NCBI RefSeq assembly: GCF_004000275.1
Contig: NZ_RCIP01000002.1
Coordinates: 124,283 to 188,282, forward strand
Reading direction: 5' to 3'
From: Saccharospirillum alexandrii
GTDB taxonomy: Bacteria > Pseudomonadota > Gammaproteobacteria > Pseudomonadales > Natronospirillaceae
DNA: 64,000 nucleotides
Numbering within the stretch: the stretch's first letter is position 1; each line of letters starts with the position of its first letter. Positions 41,914 to 50,573 of this stretch are shown piece after piece. The notes below the pieces were generated by a model that was given only the letters and a program-made list of their open reading frames with translations, was not told the DNA's origin and did not search any database. Position numbers and translations under genes: made by a program.

Positions 41914-42091
41914 CCGGGCAGGCTTGTCCGGGGCCGGGCGGGATGCCGCCCACTCAACCCATCCATGGGGCCTAGACTTCGGGATATGAACCCTATCCAT
42001 GGGGTTCACCCTGCGGGCTCGCTTCGCTCATGCTAAAACGCTCCAGGCGTTTTAGTCCATGCCTCAGACTTCCCCGGAAAAGCCTACCCGG
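41914..42091 (+). repeat. Palindromic intergenic element, copy A (178 bp)
   Basis: Starts CCGGGCAGGCTTGTCCGGGG (41914-41933) and ends with its near inverted repeat (42072-42091; 18 of 20 pair). Inside are a GGGCGG/CCGCCC hairpin, a hairpin around TATCCATGGGGTTCA, and CTAAAACGC/GCGTTTTAG. It lies between the osmC-like gene and speD (both minus). No coding potential; see copies B, C and D. Confidence 0.85.
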
Positions 42092-42174
42092 CAGCCAACA
42101 CTTACTACATTGGCTAAACTAACTACCCGCACTTGTCGCAATGGTAAACGGCATATTCATCATGCTTACCAATT

Positions 42175-42597
42175 TCACTCAACATCAACCAGTTCAAAGT
42201 CATGAGTGATCACAACGCCACCTTTCTCCAGCATCATGGACGCCGAACAGTACTTTTCGGCCGAGAGCGCAATGGCCCGCTCTACCTGAGCAGGTTTAAG
42301 CTGACGCCCGGTAACGATGAAGTGAATGTGTATTTTGGTAAAAACCGCCGGCACGGTGTCAGCGCGCTCAGCGCTCAGCTGCGCCTCGCAGTTGATCACG
42401 TCCTGGCGGCTTTTCTGAAGAATGTTGACCACATCATAAGAGGTACAGCCGCCCAGGCCATTCAGTATCAACTCCATCGGGCTTGGGCCCTTGCTGCCCG
42501 GGCCATCTTTAGCGGCGCCATCCATATAGCCATGATGGCCAGATTCCGACTCGTATGAAAAGGCCTTGCCACCTGCCCATGCAACCGTTGCTTTCAC
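42175..42597 (-). CDS. OsmC family protein (YhfA-like)
   Basis: 140-residue OsmC/Ohr-fold protein with the two conserved cysteines (Cys51 in GLGGCTSYDVV and Cys117 in EKYCSASMML) of thiol peroxidases. The short form and position near crp resemble YhfA of E. coli, which is next to crp; the substrate is unknown. The start is GTG at 42597 with GAGGAG 9 nt upstream. It is flanked by palindromic elements A and B. Confidence 0.88.
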   Translation of the reverse strand: MKATVAWAGGKAFSYESESGHHGYMDGAAKDGPGSKGPSPMELILNGLGGCTSYDVVNILQKSRQDVINCEAQLSAERADTVPAVFTKIHIHFIVTGRQLKPAQVERAIALSAEKYCSASMMLEKGGVVITHDFELVDVE

Positions 42598-42757
42598 GCT
42601 TCATTACTCCTCTGAAACCCGACTGAGCGGGCCCGGGTTAGTGTTCAATACCGTCTGAGGCGCGAAGCCTAGCACAGTCTGATTTAAAGCCGAATAGAGG
42701 CTGAATCCTCCGTGTTATGCATTATTAATTGAGTTTGGTGCTGGCATCGAGTCGAGT

Positions 42758-42950
42758 GGCGGATGCCGGTGGTGCCTCTGAGGGGTAGTACGCAGCATGG
42801 ACTAAAACGCCGGGAGCGTTTTAGCATGAGCGCAGCGAGCCCGAAGGGTGAATCCCATGGAGGGGATTCATATCCTGCGGTCTAGGCCCATGGACGGGTT
42901 GAGTGGGCGGCATTCCGCCCGATCCCTCAGAGGCACCGCCGGTGTCCGCC
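42758..42950 (-). repeat. Palindromic intergenic element, copy B (177-193 bp)
   Basis: Same family as A but in the opposite orientation. Core arms are CCGGTGGTGCCTCTGAGGGG (42766-42785) and its inverse (42923-42942), with a longer GGCGGA.../...TCCGCC extension to the given ends. The internal TGAATCCC/GGGATTCA hairpin differs from A and C on both sides of the stem, preserving pairing. It lies between the osmC-like gene and crp. Confidence 0.85.
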
Positions 42951-43104
42951 GCGTGCCACTGCCACTCAATGAACGCTGGCTCCGAATTCTGGCCATAATG
43001 GTCAATGAACTTGTAAAAACGGGACGCAAGTCATACAAATAGGCAGAGCCCATAGCCAGAATCGATTGAATATCCCATAATGCCGAGCAGTGTTCGCACA
43101 CTGC

Positions 43105-43140
43105 GCACAGACATTCTGTGCCCGAATTCACGTAATTCGG
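43105..43140. promoter_or_regulatory. Two adjacent perfect palindromes upstream of crp
   Basis: GCACAGA-CAT-TCTGTGC (43105-43121) is followed directly by CCGAATT-CACGT-AATTCGG (43122-43140). A -10-like TATACT follows at 43143-43148, about 160 nt before the crp start. They look like regulator operators or a folded leader. Neither fits the CRP consensus TGTGA-N6-TCACA. The rest of 42951-43304 shows nothing else I can name. Confidence 0.45.
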
Positions 43141-43304
43141 TCTATACTCGCAGACGGGTTACCCTTTAATCTGATGCAGATTGGAGCAACCGGTCTTTGT
43201 TGCGTTCGTCGCACAGCGGTTAGACCGAACATACAACATGGAGCCCCGGGGCTGATCAGGCAGTGACCCCCCGGCCGTAGACGCTACACTGGAAAGCAGA
43301 GATC

Positions 43305-43955
43305 ATGGTTAATCAGTCACTCGAACATACGCATCTCGACTACTTCCTGTCGCAATGCCACCGCCGTCGCTACCCATCCAAAACCACCCTGATATACGCC
43401 GGAGACAAAAGCGACTCCCTGTACTACATCATTAAAGGCACCGTTTCGGTCATTATCGAGGATGACGACGGCCGGGAAATGATCATGGCGTATCTGAACG
43501 CCGGTGATTTCTTCGGCGAACTGGGCCTGTTCGACGCCATGGATTCGCGATCGGCCTGGGTTAAAACCAAAACCGAGTGCGAAGTGGCCGAAATTTCCTA
43601 CACGAAATTTCGTGAGATCACCCAAAACGACGCCCGCATTCTGTATTTTATTGGCGAACAGATGGCTACCCGCTTGCGCGCTACAACCCGCAAAGTTGGC
43701 GACCTCGCATTTCTGGACGTTACCGGTCGTGTCGCACGCACCTTGCTCGACCTGTGCAAGCAGCCCGATGCCATGACGCACCCCGAGGGCATGCAGATCA
43801 AAATTACCCGCCAGGAAATCGGTCGAATTGTCGGTTGCTCACGCGAAATGGTTGGCAGGGTATTGAAGAACCTGGAAGAACAGGGTCTGGTTAGCGTGAA
43901 AGGCAAGACCATGGTGGTCTACGGCTCTCGAGAATTTTTTCAGCAACCGGCCTGA
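43305..43955 (+). CDS. crp: cAMP receptor protein Crp/Vfr
   Basis: Global cAMP-responsive transcription factor. The 216 residues have the cyclic-nucleotide-binding domain, including the phosphate-binding cassette [21 protein letters not shown] dimerisation helix follows, then a C-terminal winged helix ([20 protein letters not shown]) identical in style to Crp/Vfr. The speD-osmC-vfr neighbourhood is shared with Pseudomonas, where the orthologue is Vfr. Confidence 0.95.
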   Translation: MVNQSLEHTHLDYFLSQCHRRRYPSKTTLIYAGDKSDSLYYIIKGTVSVIIEDDDGREMIMAYLNAGDFFGELGLFDAMDSRSAWVKTKTECEVAEISYTKFREITQNDARILYFIGEQMATRLRATTRKVGDLAFLDVTGRVARTLLDLCKQPDAMTHPEGMQIKITRQEIGRIVGCSREMVGRVLKNLEEQGLVSVKGKTMVVYGSREFFQQPA

Positions 43956-44035
43956 CAGCCCAAGCGCTGGCAGTGACCCTAAGTGGTCACTCGTCCGGCG
44001 GCTAACATGGCCTACACCAGTTTTCTGCCCCTGTT

Positions 44036-44049
44036 TTGACCCAGATCAG
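44036..44049 (+). promoter_or_regulatory. FNR/Anr-like box upstream of hemN
   Basis: TTGAC-CCAG-ATCAG matches the consensus TTGAT-N4-ATCAA with two differences and keeps dyad symmetry. It lies about 67 nt before the hemN start, where an activator bound near -41 of the transcript would sit. hemN is a known FNR/Anr target in other gammaproteobacteria. Confidence 0.55.
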
Positions 44050-44115
44050 CACTCCCCTGCAACCAAAGACTTAGGCTTGCACGCTGTCAACCCTTCAGCA
44101 CAGCGAGCACACGCC

Positions 44116-45507
44116 ATGTCGGCTTTCAACGCCCAGTCCATTCAGTGGGATGCGCGCCTGATCGAAAAGTACAACGTCCAGGGACCGCGCTACACCTCCT
44201 ACCCGACCGCTGCCCAGTTTCATGACATCAGTGCAGCCGCGGCCAGCGAGCACTATCGCCCGCAGACAACCTCATTGGCGCCCCTGTCGCTGTACGTACA
44301 CATCCCCTTTTGTCGCCACCTGTGCTATTACTGTGGCTGCAATAAGGTGGCTGCAAAAAGCAGCACCCGGGGCGACGACTACCTGACCTGGCTGGAACGG
44401 GAAATGGCGTTGATGTCACACGATTTTGGCCAGCGCCCCGTTACCCAGCTTCATCTTGGTGGTGGCACGCCCACCTTTCTGACAGTGAATCAGATGCGGC
44501 AGCTGCTCGACCGACTGTCGATTTATTTCGACTGGAACCCAATCGACCGGCCGGGCGAATACTCCATTGAACTCGACCCCCGGGAAACCTCGGCCGACAT
44601 GCTGGAGTTGTTGCGCCAGCGCGGGTTTAACCGGCTGAGCTTCGGGATTCAGGATTTCAACCACCAGACTCAGGTCGCTATTCACCGGGTACAACCAAAG
44701 TCAGTCGTGGAACCCCTGGTGCATCAGGCGCGGCACCTGGCCTTCGAGTCGATCAGCTTCGATCTGATTTATGGTTTGCCCTACCAGACCGTCAGCCGGG
44801 TTGATGCAACGCTCGACGAGGTGCTCGATCTGGGACCCGATCGCATCAGCCTGTACAACTATGCCCACTTGCCAGATCGCTTTGTGGCTCAGCGGAGAAT
44901 CAGCAGCGACAGCCTGCCGAACGCCGATGAAAAACTTCGCATTCTGCAGCACTGCATCATCAAATTGCAGGACGCCGGTTATGTTTATATCGGCATGGAC
45001 CATTTTGCAAGGCGTGACGACACCCTGGTCAAAGCGCTCACCGATGGTAGCCTGCAACGCAACTTTCAGGGGTATTCCACTCAGGCAGAAACCGACATGC
45101 TGGCACTCGGTGTCTCCGGCATCAGCCAGATACAGGGCGCTTTCATCCAGAACCACAGCCAACTCGACCCCTACTACAACGCACTCAAGCAGGGCACATT
45201 GGCGGTTCAGCGCGGCTATTTCCTGACTCGGGATGACCAGATGCGGCGGGACATCATCAACCAGCTGGCCTGCCAGGGGCAGATTGACCTGGGCTCTGTT
45301 GCAGAACGCTATGGCCTGGATCCCGATCGGGATTTTAGCCGCGAGTGGCAGCAACTGACCGATCTGGAACAGGACGGCCTGGTGCAATTGAATCAGCACC
45401 GGGTAACCGTAACAGCTCTCGGTCGGTTATTGCTTCGCCCGATCCTGATGGTCTTCGATGCCTATTTGAGCGACCAGAACCGTCAGCGTTTTTCCAAAGT
45501 GATGTGA
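44116..45507 (+). CDS. hemN: Oxygen-independent coproporphyrinogen III dehydrogenase HemN
   Basis: Radical-SAM enzyme converting coproporphyrinogen III to protoporphyrinogen IX when oxygen is scarce. The 463 residues show the cluster motif HIPFCRHLCYYCGCNK (Cys66, Cys70, Cys73, plus Cys75). They also have the N-terminal YNVQGPRYTSYPTA that separates true HemN from HemW. The ATG at 44116 gives family length; the frame is open from 44077. The FNR-like box upstream fits anaerobic induction. Confidence 0.96.
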   Translation: MSAFNAQSIQWDARLIEKYNVQGPRYTSYPTAAQFHDISAAAASEHYRPQTTSLAPLSLYVHIPFCRHLCYYCGCNKVAAKSSTRGDDYLTWLEREMALMSHDFGQRPVTQLHLGGGTPTFLTVNQMRQLLDRLSIYFDWNPIDRPGEYSIELDPRETSADMLELLRQRGFNRLSFGIQDFNHQTQVAIHRVQPKSVVEPLVHQARHLAFESISFDLIYGLPYQTVSRVDATLDEVLDLGPDRISLYNYAHLPDRFVAQRRISSDSLPNADEKLRILQHCIIKLQDAGYVYIGMDHFARRDDTLVKALTDGSLQRNFQGYSTQAETDMLALGVSGISQIQGAFIQNHSQLDPYYNALKQGTLAVQRGYFLTRDDQMRRDIINQLACQGQIDLGSVAERYGLDPDRDFSREWQQLTDLEQDGLVQLNQHRVTVTALGRLLLRPILMVFDAYLSDQNRQRFSKVM

Positions 45508-45580
45508 CAACGGTCTGTATCTGGCGGTAGAGCCCGGCAGGCGTTATCCGGTATCATGGCGGCAACTAAGGAGACCCGCC

Positions 45581-46852
45581 TTGACCGACTTTGTTCGTAT
45601 TTTTCGCAACAGCGCACCCTACATTCATGCCTACCGGGGAAAAACCGCGGTGGTCTGGGTGCGCGGCACCGTACTCAGCCCGTCGTCCGTGCATGCCCTG
45701 GTCAGTGACCTGGCCCTGCTGAACAGCCTGGGTATGAAATTGTTGCTGTTGTTCGATGCTGAAGATGAAGTCGGCGAATTGCGACTCGATGAACACGCTC
45801 AGATCGATGGCGACGCCATGGATGCCATTCTCAATCGCATCGGCCACTGGCGCAGCCGGCTGGAAGCGCAATTCACCCAGGGGCTGGCCAATTCGCCAAT
45901 GCACGGTGCCCGGGTCAGGGTGATCAGCGGTAATTTTGTGACCGCGCGCCCAACGGGCGTTGTCGACGGTGTCGACTTGCTGGCCCAGGGGCGCGTGCGC
46001 CGCATCGATCACCTGGCCATTCGCGAACACCTCGACAAAGGCAATATCGTGCTGATGCCTCCGCTGGGCTATTCGGTCACGGGAGAGGTCTTTTATCTGG
46101 CACCGGATCATCTGATGGTCGAGACCGCGCGCCGGATGGACGCCGACAAAATCGTCATCGTCGGCGACAACCCGCACCCGGTAACCGGCAACCAGAAAGA
46201 AATGGACGCCTTCGAACTGCGTCGGTGTCTTGAGGGTAAAACCGGACTGGCCGCTGGCGAGCGCGAATTACTGACAGCGCTGGCCGCCAGTGAAGCCGGC
46301 ATTCCGCGCTGCCACGTGATCGACGGCCACCAGGACGGTGCCTTGCTGGCAGAACTCTTTACCCGCGACGGCGTCGGCACACTGATCGCCCGCGATCGCT
46401 ACGACACCTTTCGCCCGGCCCGGCCCGATGACATCAACGGCATTCTCGCCCTGCTGCAACCGCTGGAAGAGCGGGGCATTCTGGTGCGCCGTGACCGCGA
46501 AAAACTGGAAAATGAAATCTCCCATTTTCACGTCAACGAACGCGACGGCATGATCGTCGGCTGTGCCGCCCTGTACCTGATTCCCGACACAGAACCCCAG
46601 GTAGCCGAGCTGGCCTGCGTCGCGGTGCATCAGGATTATCGCCAGTCCGGTCGTGGTGATGCCCTGTTGCGGGCGCTGGAGAAACGCGCACGCGAGCACA
46701 AGGTTGAACGCTTGTTCGTGCTGACCACCCAGACCGCACACTGGTTTGCCGAACGCGGTTTTGAGTCAGCACCCGTGGCTGAACTGCCACCCGAACGGCA
46801 GAGCCTGTACAACTTTCAGCGTAATTCGAAAGTCTTTTTCAAATCACTTTGA
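45581..46852 (+). CDS. argA: Amino-acid N-acetyltransferase ArgA
   Basis: First step of arginine synthesis (glutamate to N-acetylglutamate). The 423 residues have an amino-acid-kinase-like N-terminal domain (about 1-280), which usually binds arginine for feedback. A C-terminal GNAT domain (about 290-423) has the acetyl-CoA loop HQDYRQSGRGDALLRALE. The start is TTG at 45581, supported by AAGGAG at proper spacing. Confidence 0.95.
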   Translation: MTDFVRIFRNSAPYIHAYRGKTAVVWVRGTVLSPSSVHALVSDLALLNSLGMKLLLLFDAEDEVGELRLDEHAQIDGDAMDAILNRIGHWRSRLEAQFTQGLANSPMHGARVRVISGNFVTARPTGVVDGVDLLAQGRVRRIDHLAIREHLDKGNIVLMPPLGYSVTGEVFYLAPDHLMVETARRMDADKIVIVGDNPHPVTGNQKEMDAFELRRCLEGKTGLAAGERELLTALAASEAGIPRCHVIDGHQDGALLAELFTRDGVGTLIARDRYDTFRPARPDDINGILALLQPLEERGILVRRDREKLENEISHFHVNERDGMIVGCAALYLIPDTEPQVAELACVAVHQDYRQSGRGDALLRALEKRAREHKVERLFVLTTQTAHWFAERGFESAPVAELPPERQSLYNFQRNSKVFFKSL

Positions 46853-46890
46853 ACGGTCGCAGCGGCCATTCGCAAGCAGGGGGAACCACC

Positions 46891-47709
46891 GTGACCTTTA
46901 TGAACGCCATCGCCCGGCGCTGGGACCAGGGCACCCAGGTTTGCATCGGGCTCGATCCCTTTATCGACCGGCTGCCCGCCCCGCTCCAGCAACAGAGTGA
47001 CGGCATTCTGGCGTTCAACAAAGCCATTGTGGACGCCACCTCAGATCTGGCCTGTTGCTACAAACCCCAGTTTGCCCATTTCGCGGCCGAGCAAGCCGAA
47101 GCGCAACTGAAGGCGAGCATTGCCTACATCAAAGCCCGCTATCCGGACGTTCCGGTTATTCTGGATTCCAAGCGGGGCGACATTGGCTCTACCGCCGCCA
47201 TGTATGCCCGTGAAGCGTTCGAACATTACGGCGCCGACGCGGTCACGGTTAACCCCTATATGGGTTCCGACACCGTTCTGCCTTTTGCAGACCATGCCGA
47301 TAAAGGCGTCATTCTCCTGTGCCGCACGTCGAACCCTTCGGCGGCCGAATTCCAGAACTTGCTGATCGACGGCGAACCGCTCTACATTCACGTGGCGCGA
47401 CGCGCCCAGCAGCACTGGAATCAAAATAAAAACATCGCTCTGGTGGTCGGCGCCACGGCCCCGGAAGAAATGGCGCGCATTCGTCAGGCCGCTCCGGACC
47501 TGCCGTTTCTGGTACCCGGCATCGGCGCCCAGGGGGGCGACCTGCCCGGCACAGTACACAACGGGCAAACGGCTCCGGGGCGCGGACTGATGATCAATGC
47601 CTCGCGCAGCATACTTTACGCCAGCCAGGGCACCGACTTTGCCGAGGCGGCACGAGCAGAAGCGCTCAGCCTACGCGATCAAATTCAGTCACTGAGCGCT
47701 GCTGGCTAG
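46891..47709 (+). CDS. pyrF: Orotidine 5'-phosphate decarboxylase, type 2
   Basis: Final step of UMP synthesis. The 272 residues carry QVCIGLDPFIDRLP at the N-terminus and the catalytic stretch ILDSKRGDIGSTAAMYA. This is the longer type 2 subfamily and not the roughly 230-residue enzyme (DLKFHDIPNT type) of most gammaproteobacteria. I prefer GTG at 46891 (GGGGG 7 nt upstream) over ATG at 46900. The open frame reaches 46849, overlapping the argA end. Confidence 0.92.
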   Translation: MTFMNAIARRWDQGTQVCIGLDPFIDRLPAPLQQQSDGILAFNKAIVDATSDLACCYKPQFAHFAAEQAEAQLKASIAYIKARYPDVPVILDSKRGDIGSTAAMYAREAFEHYGADAVTVNPYMGSDTVLPFADHADKGVILLCRTSNPSAAEFQNLLIDGEPLYIHVARRAQQHWNQNKNIALVVGATAPEEMARIRQAAPDLPFLVPGIGAQGGDLPGTVHNGQTAPGRGLMINASRSILYASQGTDFAEAARAEALSLRDQIQSLSAAG

Positions 47710-47752
47710 CACCCAGGCTCCTGGGGTAGGCTCAATTCAGTGGTTTTGGGCC

Positions 47753-47950
47753 GCACCGGATACCGGGTATGCCTCTGTGGGGTCGGGCGGGATGCCGCCC
47801 ACTCAACCCATCCATGGGGCCTAGGCTTCGGGATATGAACCCCATCCATGGGGTTCACCCTTCGGGCTCGCGGCGCTCGTGCTAAAACGCTCCTGGCGTT
47901 TTAGTCCATGCCTCAGACTTCCCCACAGAGGCATACCCGGCACCCGGTGC
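47753..47950 (+). repeat. Palindromic intergenic element, copy C (178-198 bp)
   Basis: Best-preserved member. Core arms CCGGGTATGCCTCTGTGGGG (47763-47782) and the perfect inverse (47921-47940) are extended outward by GCACCGG.../...CCGGTGC to 30 bp with two mismatches. Internal hairpins: GGGCGG/CCGCCC, TGAACCCC/GGGGTTCA, CTAAAACGC/GCGTTTTAG. It sits between the convergent pyrF and class V PLP enzyme genes. Confidence 0.88.
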
Positions 47951-47961
47951 TCATCTCCTGA

Positions 47962-49395
47962 TCAAACGCTAAAATTTGAACCAGTAGTCCAGCCACCCCA
48001 GAGCTGGGCCATATTCAAAGGCGATTGTGAACTCGTCGCTCTCCCGCCACTCGTCAGGGCCTCCAATGCGGATAAAATCCGGTCAAGGTCCTCCGTGGTC
48101 ATCATCGGGTGAAAGCTCAGCCGAACCCAGCCAGGTTTGGCGGCCAGTTCGCCCCGGTCCAGCTGACCGGTAATGGCCTGGCTGGTCGCGCGATCTATGC
48201 CCAGCAAATAATGTCCGTAGGTGCCTGCGCAGGCACAGCCCCCCCGGGCCTCAATGCCATATTCACGGCTCAGCCGCTGCACCGCCTGCTGGTAGTGCAG
48301 GCCCTCGATGACGACTGAAAAGACGCTGAGTCGGTCGCTTTGCTCCCGGGCCAGGCACTGAACGCCGGCAATGCGGTCCAGCCTCTGCAGAAAATACTGG
48401 TTTAACTCATGCTCACGCTGAGCAATAGCGCTCACGCCAATCTCATCTTTCAATTGCGCCGCCATCGCTGCTTTCAGGCTCTGCAAAATGCCCGGTGTTC
48501 CGCCCGATTCACGGGTTGCAATGTCCTGATAAAAGCGATGCTCGCCCCAGGGGTTGGTCCAGACCACGGTGCCGCCACCGGGCTGCTCCGGTACCCGGTT
48601 GTGATACAGCGCTGAATTGAACACCAGCACACCGCTGGCCCCGGGCCCGCCCAGAAATTTGTGGGGTGAGAAAAACACGGCATCCAGGGGTTCATCGTCT
48701 GCGGGGTGCATGTCGATGTCGACGTAGGGGGCTGCACAGGCAAAATCGACAAAACAGTGTCCGCCCGCCTGATGCATCAGTCGTGCGATGGCGCGATAGG
48801 GTGCCGCCACGCCAGTCACATTGCTGGCGGCTGTGACGGAGGCCATAACAGGCTGACGGGCCGGCAACTCGCGCAGTGACCCGGCCAGCCAGTCCAGATC
48901 CACCTCGCCGGACTGGGTGGGCGGTATGATCACGACCTCAGCCAGCGTCTCCAGCCACAGAGTGTGGTTGCTGTGGTGCTCCATATGGGTCACATAGACC
49001 CGGGGCCGGTGGATCAGCGTCGCCAGCACTGCTTCGCGGTGGGTTTCGTGAACCCAGAGCCCCAGCATTCGCACCAGCTTGGCCAGTGCCCCGGTCATGC
49101 CCGTGCCGGTAAACAACAGCACATCGTCCTGGGCGGCCTTCACGTGCTGACGCATGATCTGGTGGGCTTCGTCCAGTGCCCGGGTCATAAACCCGCCGGT
49201 GAGGCTGTCTTCGGTGTGGGTGTTGGCCATCATCGGGCCGGCGACCTCGAGCAAGCGCTGCTCGATCGGACGATAAAGCCGCCCACTGGCGGTCCAGTCG
49301 GCATAAAGCCGGTTGCCGGGTATCGGCAGGGTGTTGGCGCGCAGACGGGCCCAATCGGGGCTGGTCGCTATGGGGCGGGTACTGTGTGCGGTCAT
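47962..49395 (-). CDS. Class V aminotransferase-fold PLP enzyme (cysteine-desulfurase-like)
   Basis: 477-residue fold-type I PLP enzyme. The likely PLP lysine is Lys246 in FFSPHKFLGGPGASG. His140/His141 in HMEHHSNHTLW match the ring-stacking His, and Asp217 in CFVDFACAAP binds the pyridine nitrogen. A loop RGGCACAGTYGHYLL carries two cysteines where SufS/IscS have the persulfide Cys. The substrate is unknown; it is not next to isc or suf genes. The divergent Lrp-type gene probably regulates it. Confidence 0.85.
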   Translation of the reverse strand: MTAHSTRPIATSPDWARLRANTLPIPGNRLYADWTASGRLYRPIEQRLLEVAGPMMANTHTEDSLTGGFMTRALDEAHQIMRQHVKAAQDDVLLFTGTGMTGALAKLVRMLGLWVHETHREAVLATLIHRPRVYVTHMEHHSNHTLWLETLAEVVIIPPTQSGEVDLDWLAGSLRELPARQPVMASVTAASNVTGVAAPYRAIARLMHQAGGHCFVDFACAAPYVDIDMHPADDEPLDAVFFSPHKFLGGPGASGVLVFNSALYHNRVPEQPGGGTVVWTNPWGEHRFYQDIATRESGGTPGILQSLKAAMAAQLKDEIGVSAIAQREHELNQYFLQRLDRIAGVQCLAREQSDRLSVFSVVIEGLHYQQAVQRLSREYGIEARGGCACAGTYGHYLLGIDRATSQAITGQLDRGELAAKPGWVRLSFHPMMTTEDLDRILSALEALTSGGRATSSQSPLNMAQLWGGWTTGSNFSV

Positions 49396-49523
49396 GGGAG
49401 GTTCCCGTTAATCATTACCCAACCAGTGTGACGCCTTGAGAGTCCCAATGTATTTCATTTTTTGCGATAAATGGGCTAAATTCAGAAAATAATTTCTTAA
49501 ATTTACCAATCTGGAGGCATAAA

Positions 49524-49976
49524 TTGCCTGACGCTATCGATATAGCCATTTTAAACCTGTTGCAACAGGATGCGACCCTGTCGGTGCAGGCCATCGCCGA
49601 CAAGGTCAATCTAACCACCAGTCCCTGCTGGCGTCGCATCCAGGCACTGGAAGACCAGGGGTACATTCGCCGTCGGGTTGCACTGCTGAACCGGCAACCT
49701 CTGGCGCTGGGCGTCGATGTGTTCGTTTTTATTCGCACCCGCGAACACAACGACACCTGGCTGACGGACTTTACCGAAGCGGTGCTGGCCATGCCCGAGG
49801 TCATGGAAGCCTATCGGATGAGCGGAGACGTGGATTATCTGCTCAGGGTGGTGGTTAGCGACATCGCCGCCTATGATCGTTTCTACAAGCGACTGGTCAG
49901 CCGGGTGAAACTGGCGGATGTGAGCAGCAGTTTTGCGATGGAGCAGTTGAAGTACACCACCGCCTTGCCCCTTTAG
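49524..49976 (+). CDS. Lrp/AsnC family transcriptional regulator
   Basis: 150-residue regulator. The N-terminal winged helix (IDIAILNLLQQDATLSVQAI, then TSPCWRRIQALEDQGYI) precedes a C-terminal RAM/AsnC ligand-binding domain (VMEAYRMSGDVDYLLRVVV). The start is TTG at 49524 with GGAGG 7 nt upstream. The gene is divergent from the class V PLP enzyme across 128 nt, the usual layout of a local amino-acid-responsive regulator and its target. Confidence 0.92.
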   Translation: MPDAIDIAILNLLQQDATLSVQAIADKVNLTTSPCWRRIQALEDQGYIRRRVALLNRQPLALGVDVFVFIRTREHNDTWLTDFTEAVLAMPEVMEAYRMSGDVDYLLRVVVSDIAAYDRFYKRLVSRVKLADVSSSFAMEQLKYTTALPL

Positions 49977-49988
49977 CAGTCGCACCGG

Positions 49989-50573
49989 CTATTGAGTGTG
50001 ACCTCGGGTAAGCGCCAGAAAGCCACCCAGCGAGATCAGCAATACCGAGGCGCCACCCAGTATGGCGACCGGATACATCAGATTGCCGGCCAGATCGAGC
50101 TGGCTGTACTTGATGATCATGATCAGCGATTCGAGCACCAGCGCAATGCACACCGTACCCAGAAACCGGGTTATGGTTCGGCGAATGTTGGTAAACACAT
50201 TCTCTTCCTGGTCAGATTCTGTGTACTCCTTGCTGATGCCCGCCCCGAGCTCGAACATGGCCAGCCCGATGATCAGTGAGTTGACCAGGTTGACGGTGGT
50301 GGACATGAAACTGCGCTCACCGGTCATCACTTCGGTGGAAAAATGGAACACACCACTGATGACCAGTAACGCTGACAAACCGTAAAACAAGACGGTAAAT
50401 ACCCGAACCATCAACTGCTTGCCAACATGACTCAGTGCCTTGAACCCCAGCGGGTGAAAAGCACGCGGGGCTTCGCCGAGGTGCTTTTTCGTCGGCTCAG
50501 CGGGTTCATTCGGCGTGTTGAATTCACGAATCTCATTCGGTGTTGCGTTCAAATCTATGGTCTGGCTGGTCAT
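49989..50573 (-). CDS. Four-helix integral membrane protein of unknown function
   Basis: 194-residue protein I do not recognise. An N-terminal cytoplasmic region (about 1-55, rich in Asn, Glu and Pro) precedes four predicted membrane segments (about 56-78, 92-114, 133-153, 160-188). The acidic loop TESDQEENVF lies between segments 2 and 3. The ATG at 50573 has AAGGGA 9 nt upstream; 41 further open codons upstream are not protein-like. It converges with the Lrp-type gene. Confidence 0.75.
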   Translation of the reverse strand: MTSQTIDLNATPNEIREFNTPNEPAEPTKKHLGEAPRAFHPLGFKALSHVGKQLMVRVFTVLFYGLSALLVISGVFHFSTEVMTGERSFMSTTVNLVNSLIIGLAMFELGAGISKEYTESDQEENVFTNIRRTITRFLGTVCIALVLESLIMIIKYSQLDLAGNLMYPVAILGGASVLLISLGGFLALTRGHTQ

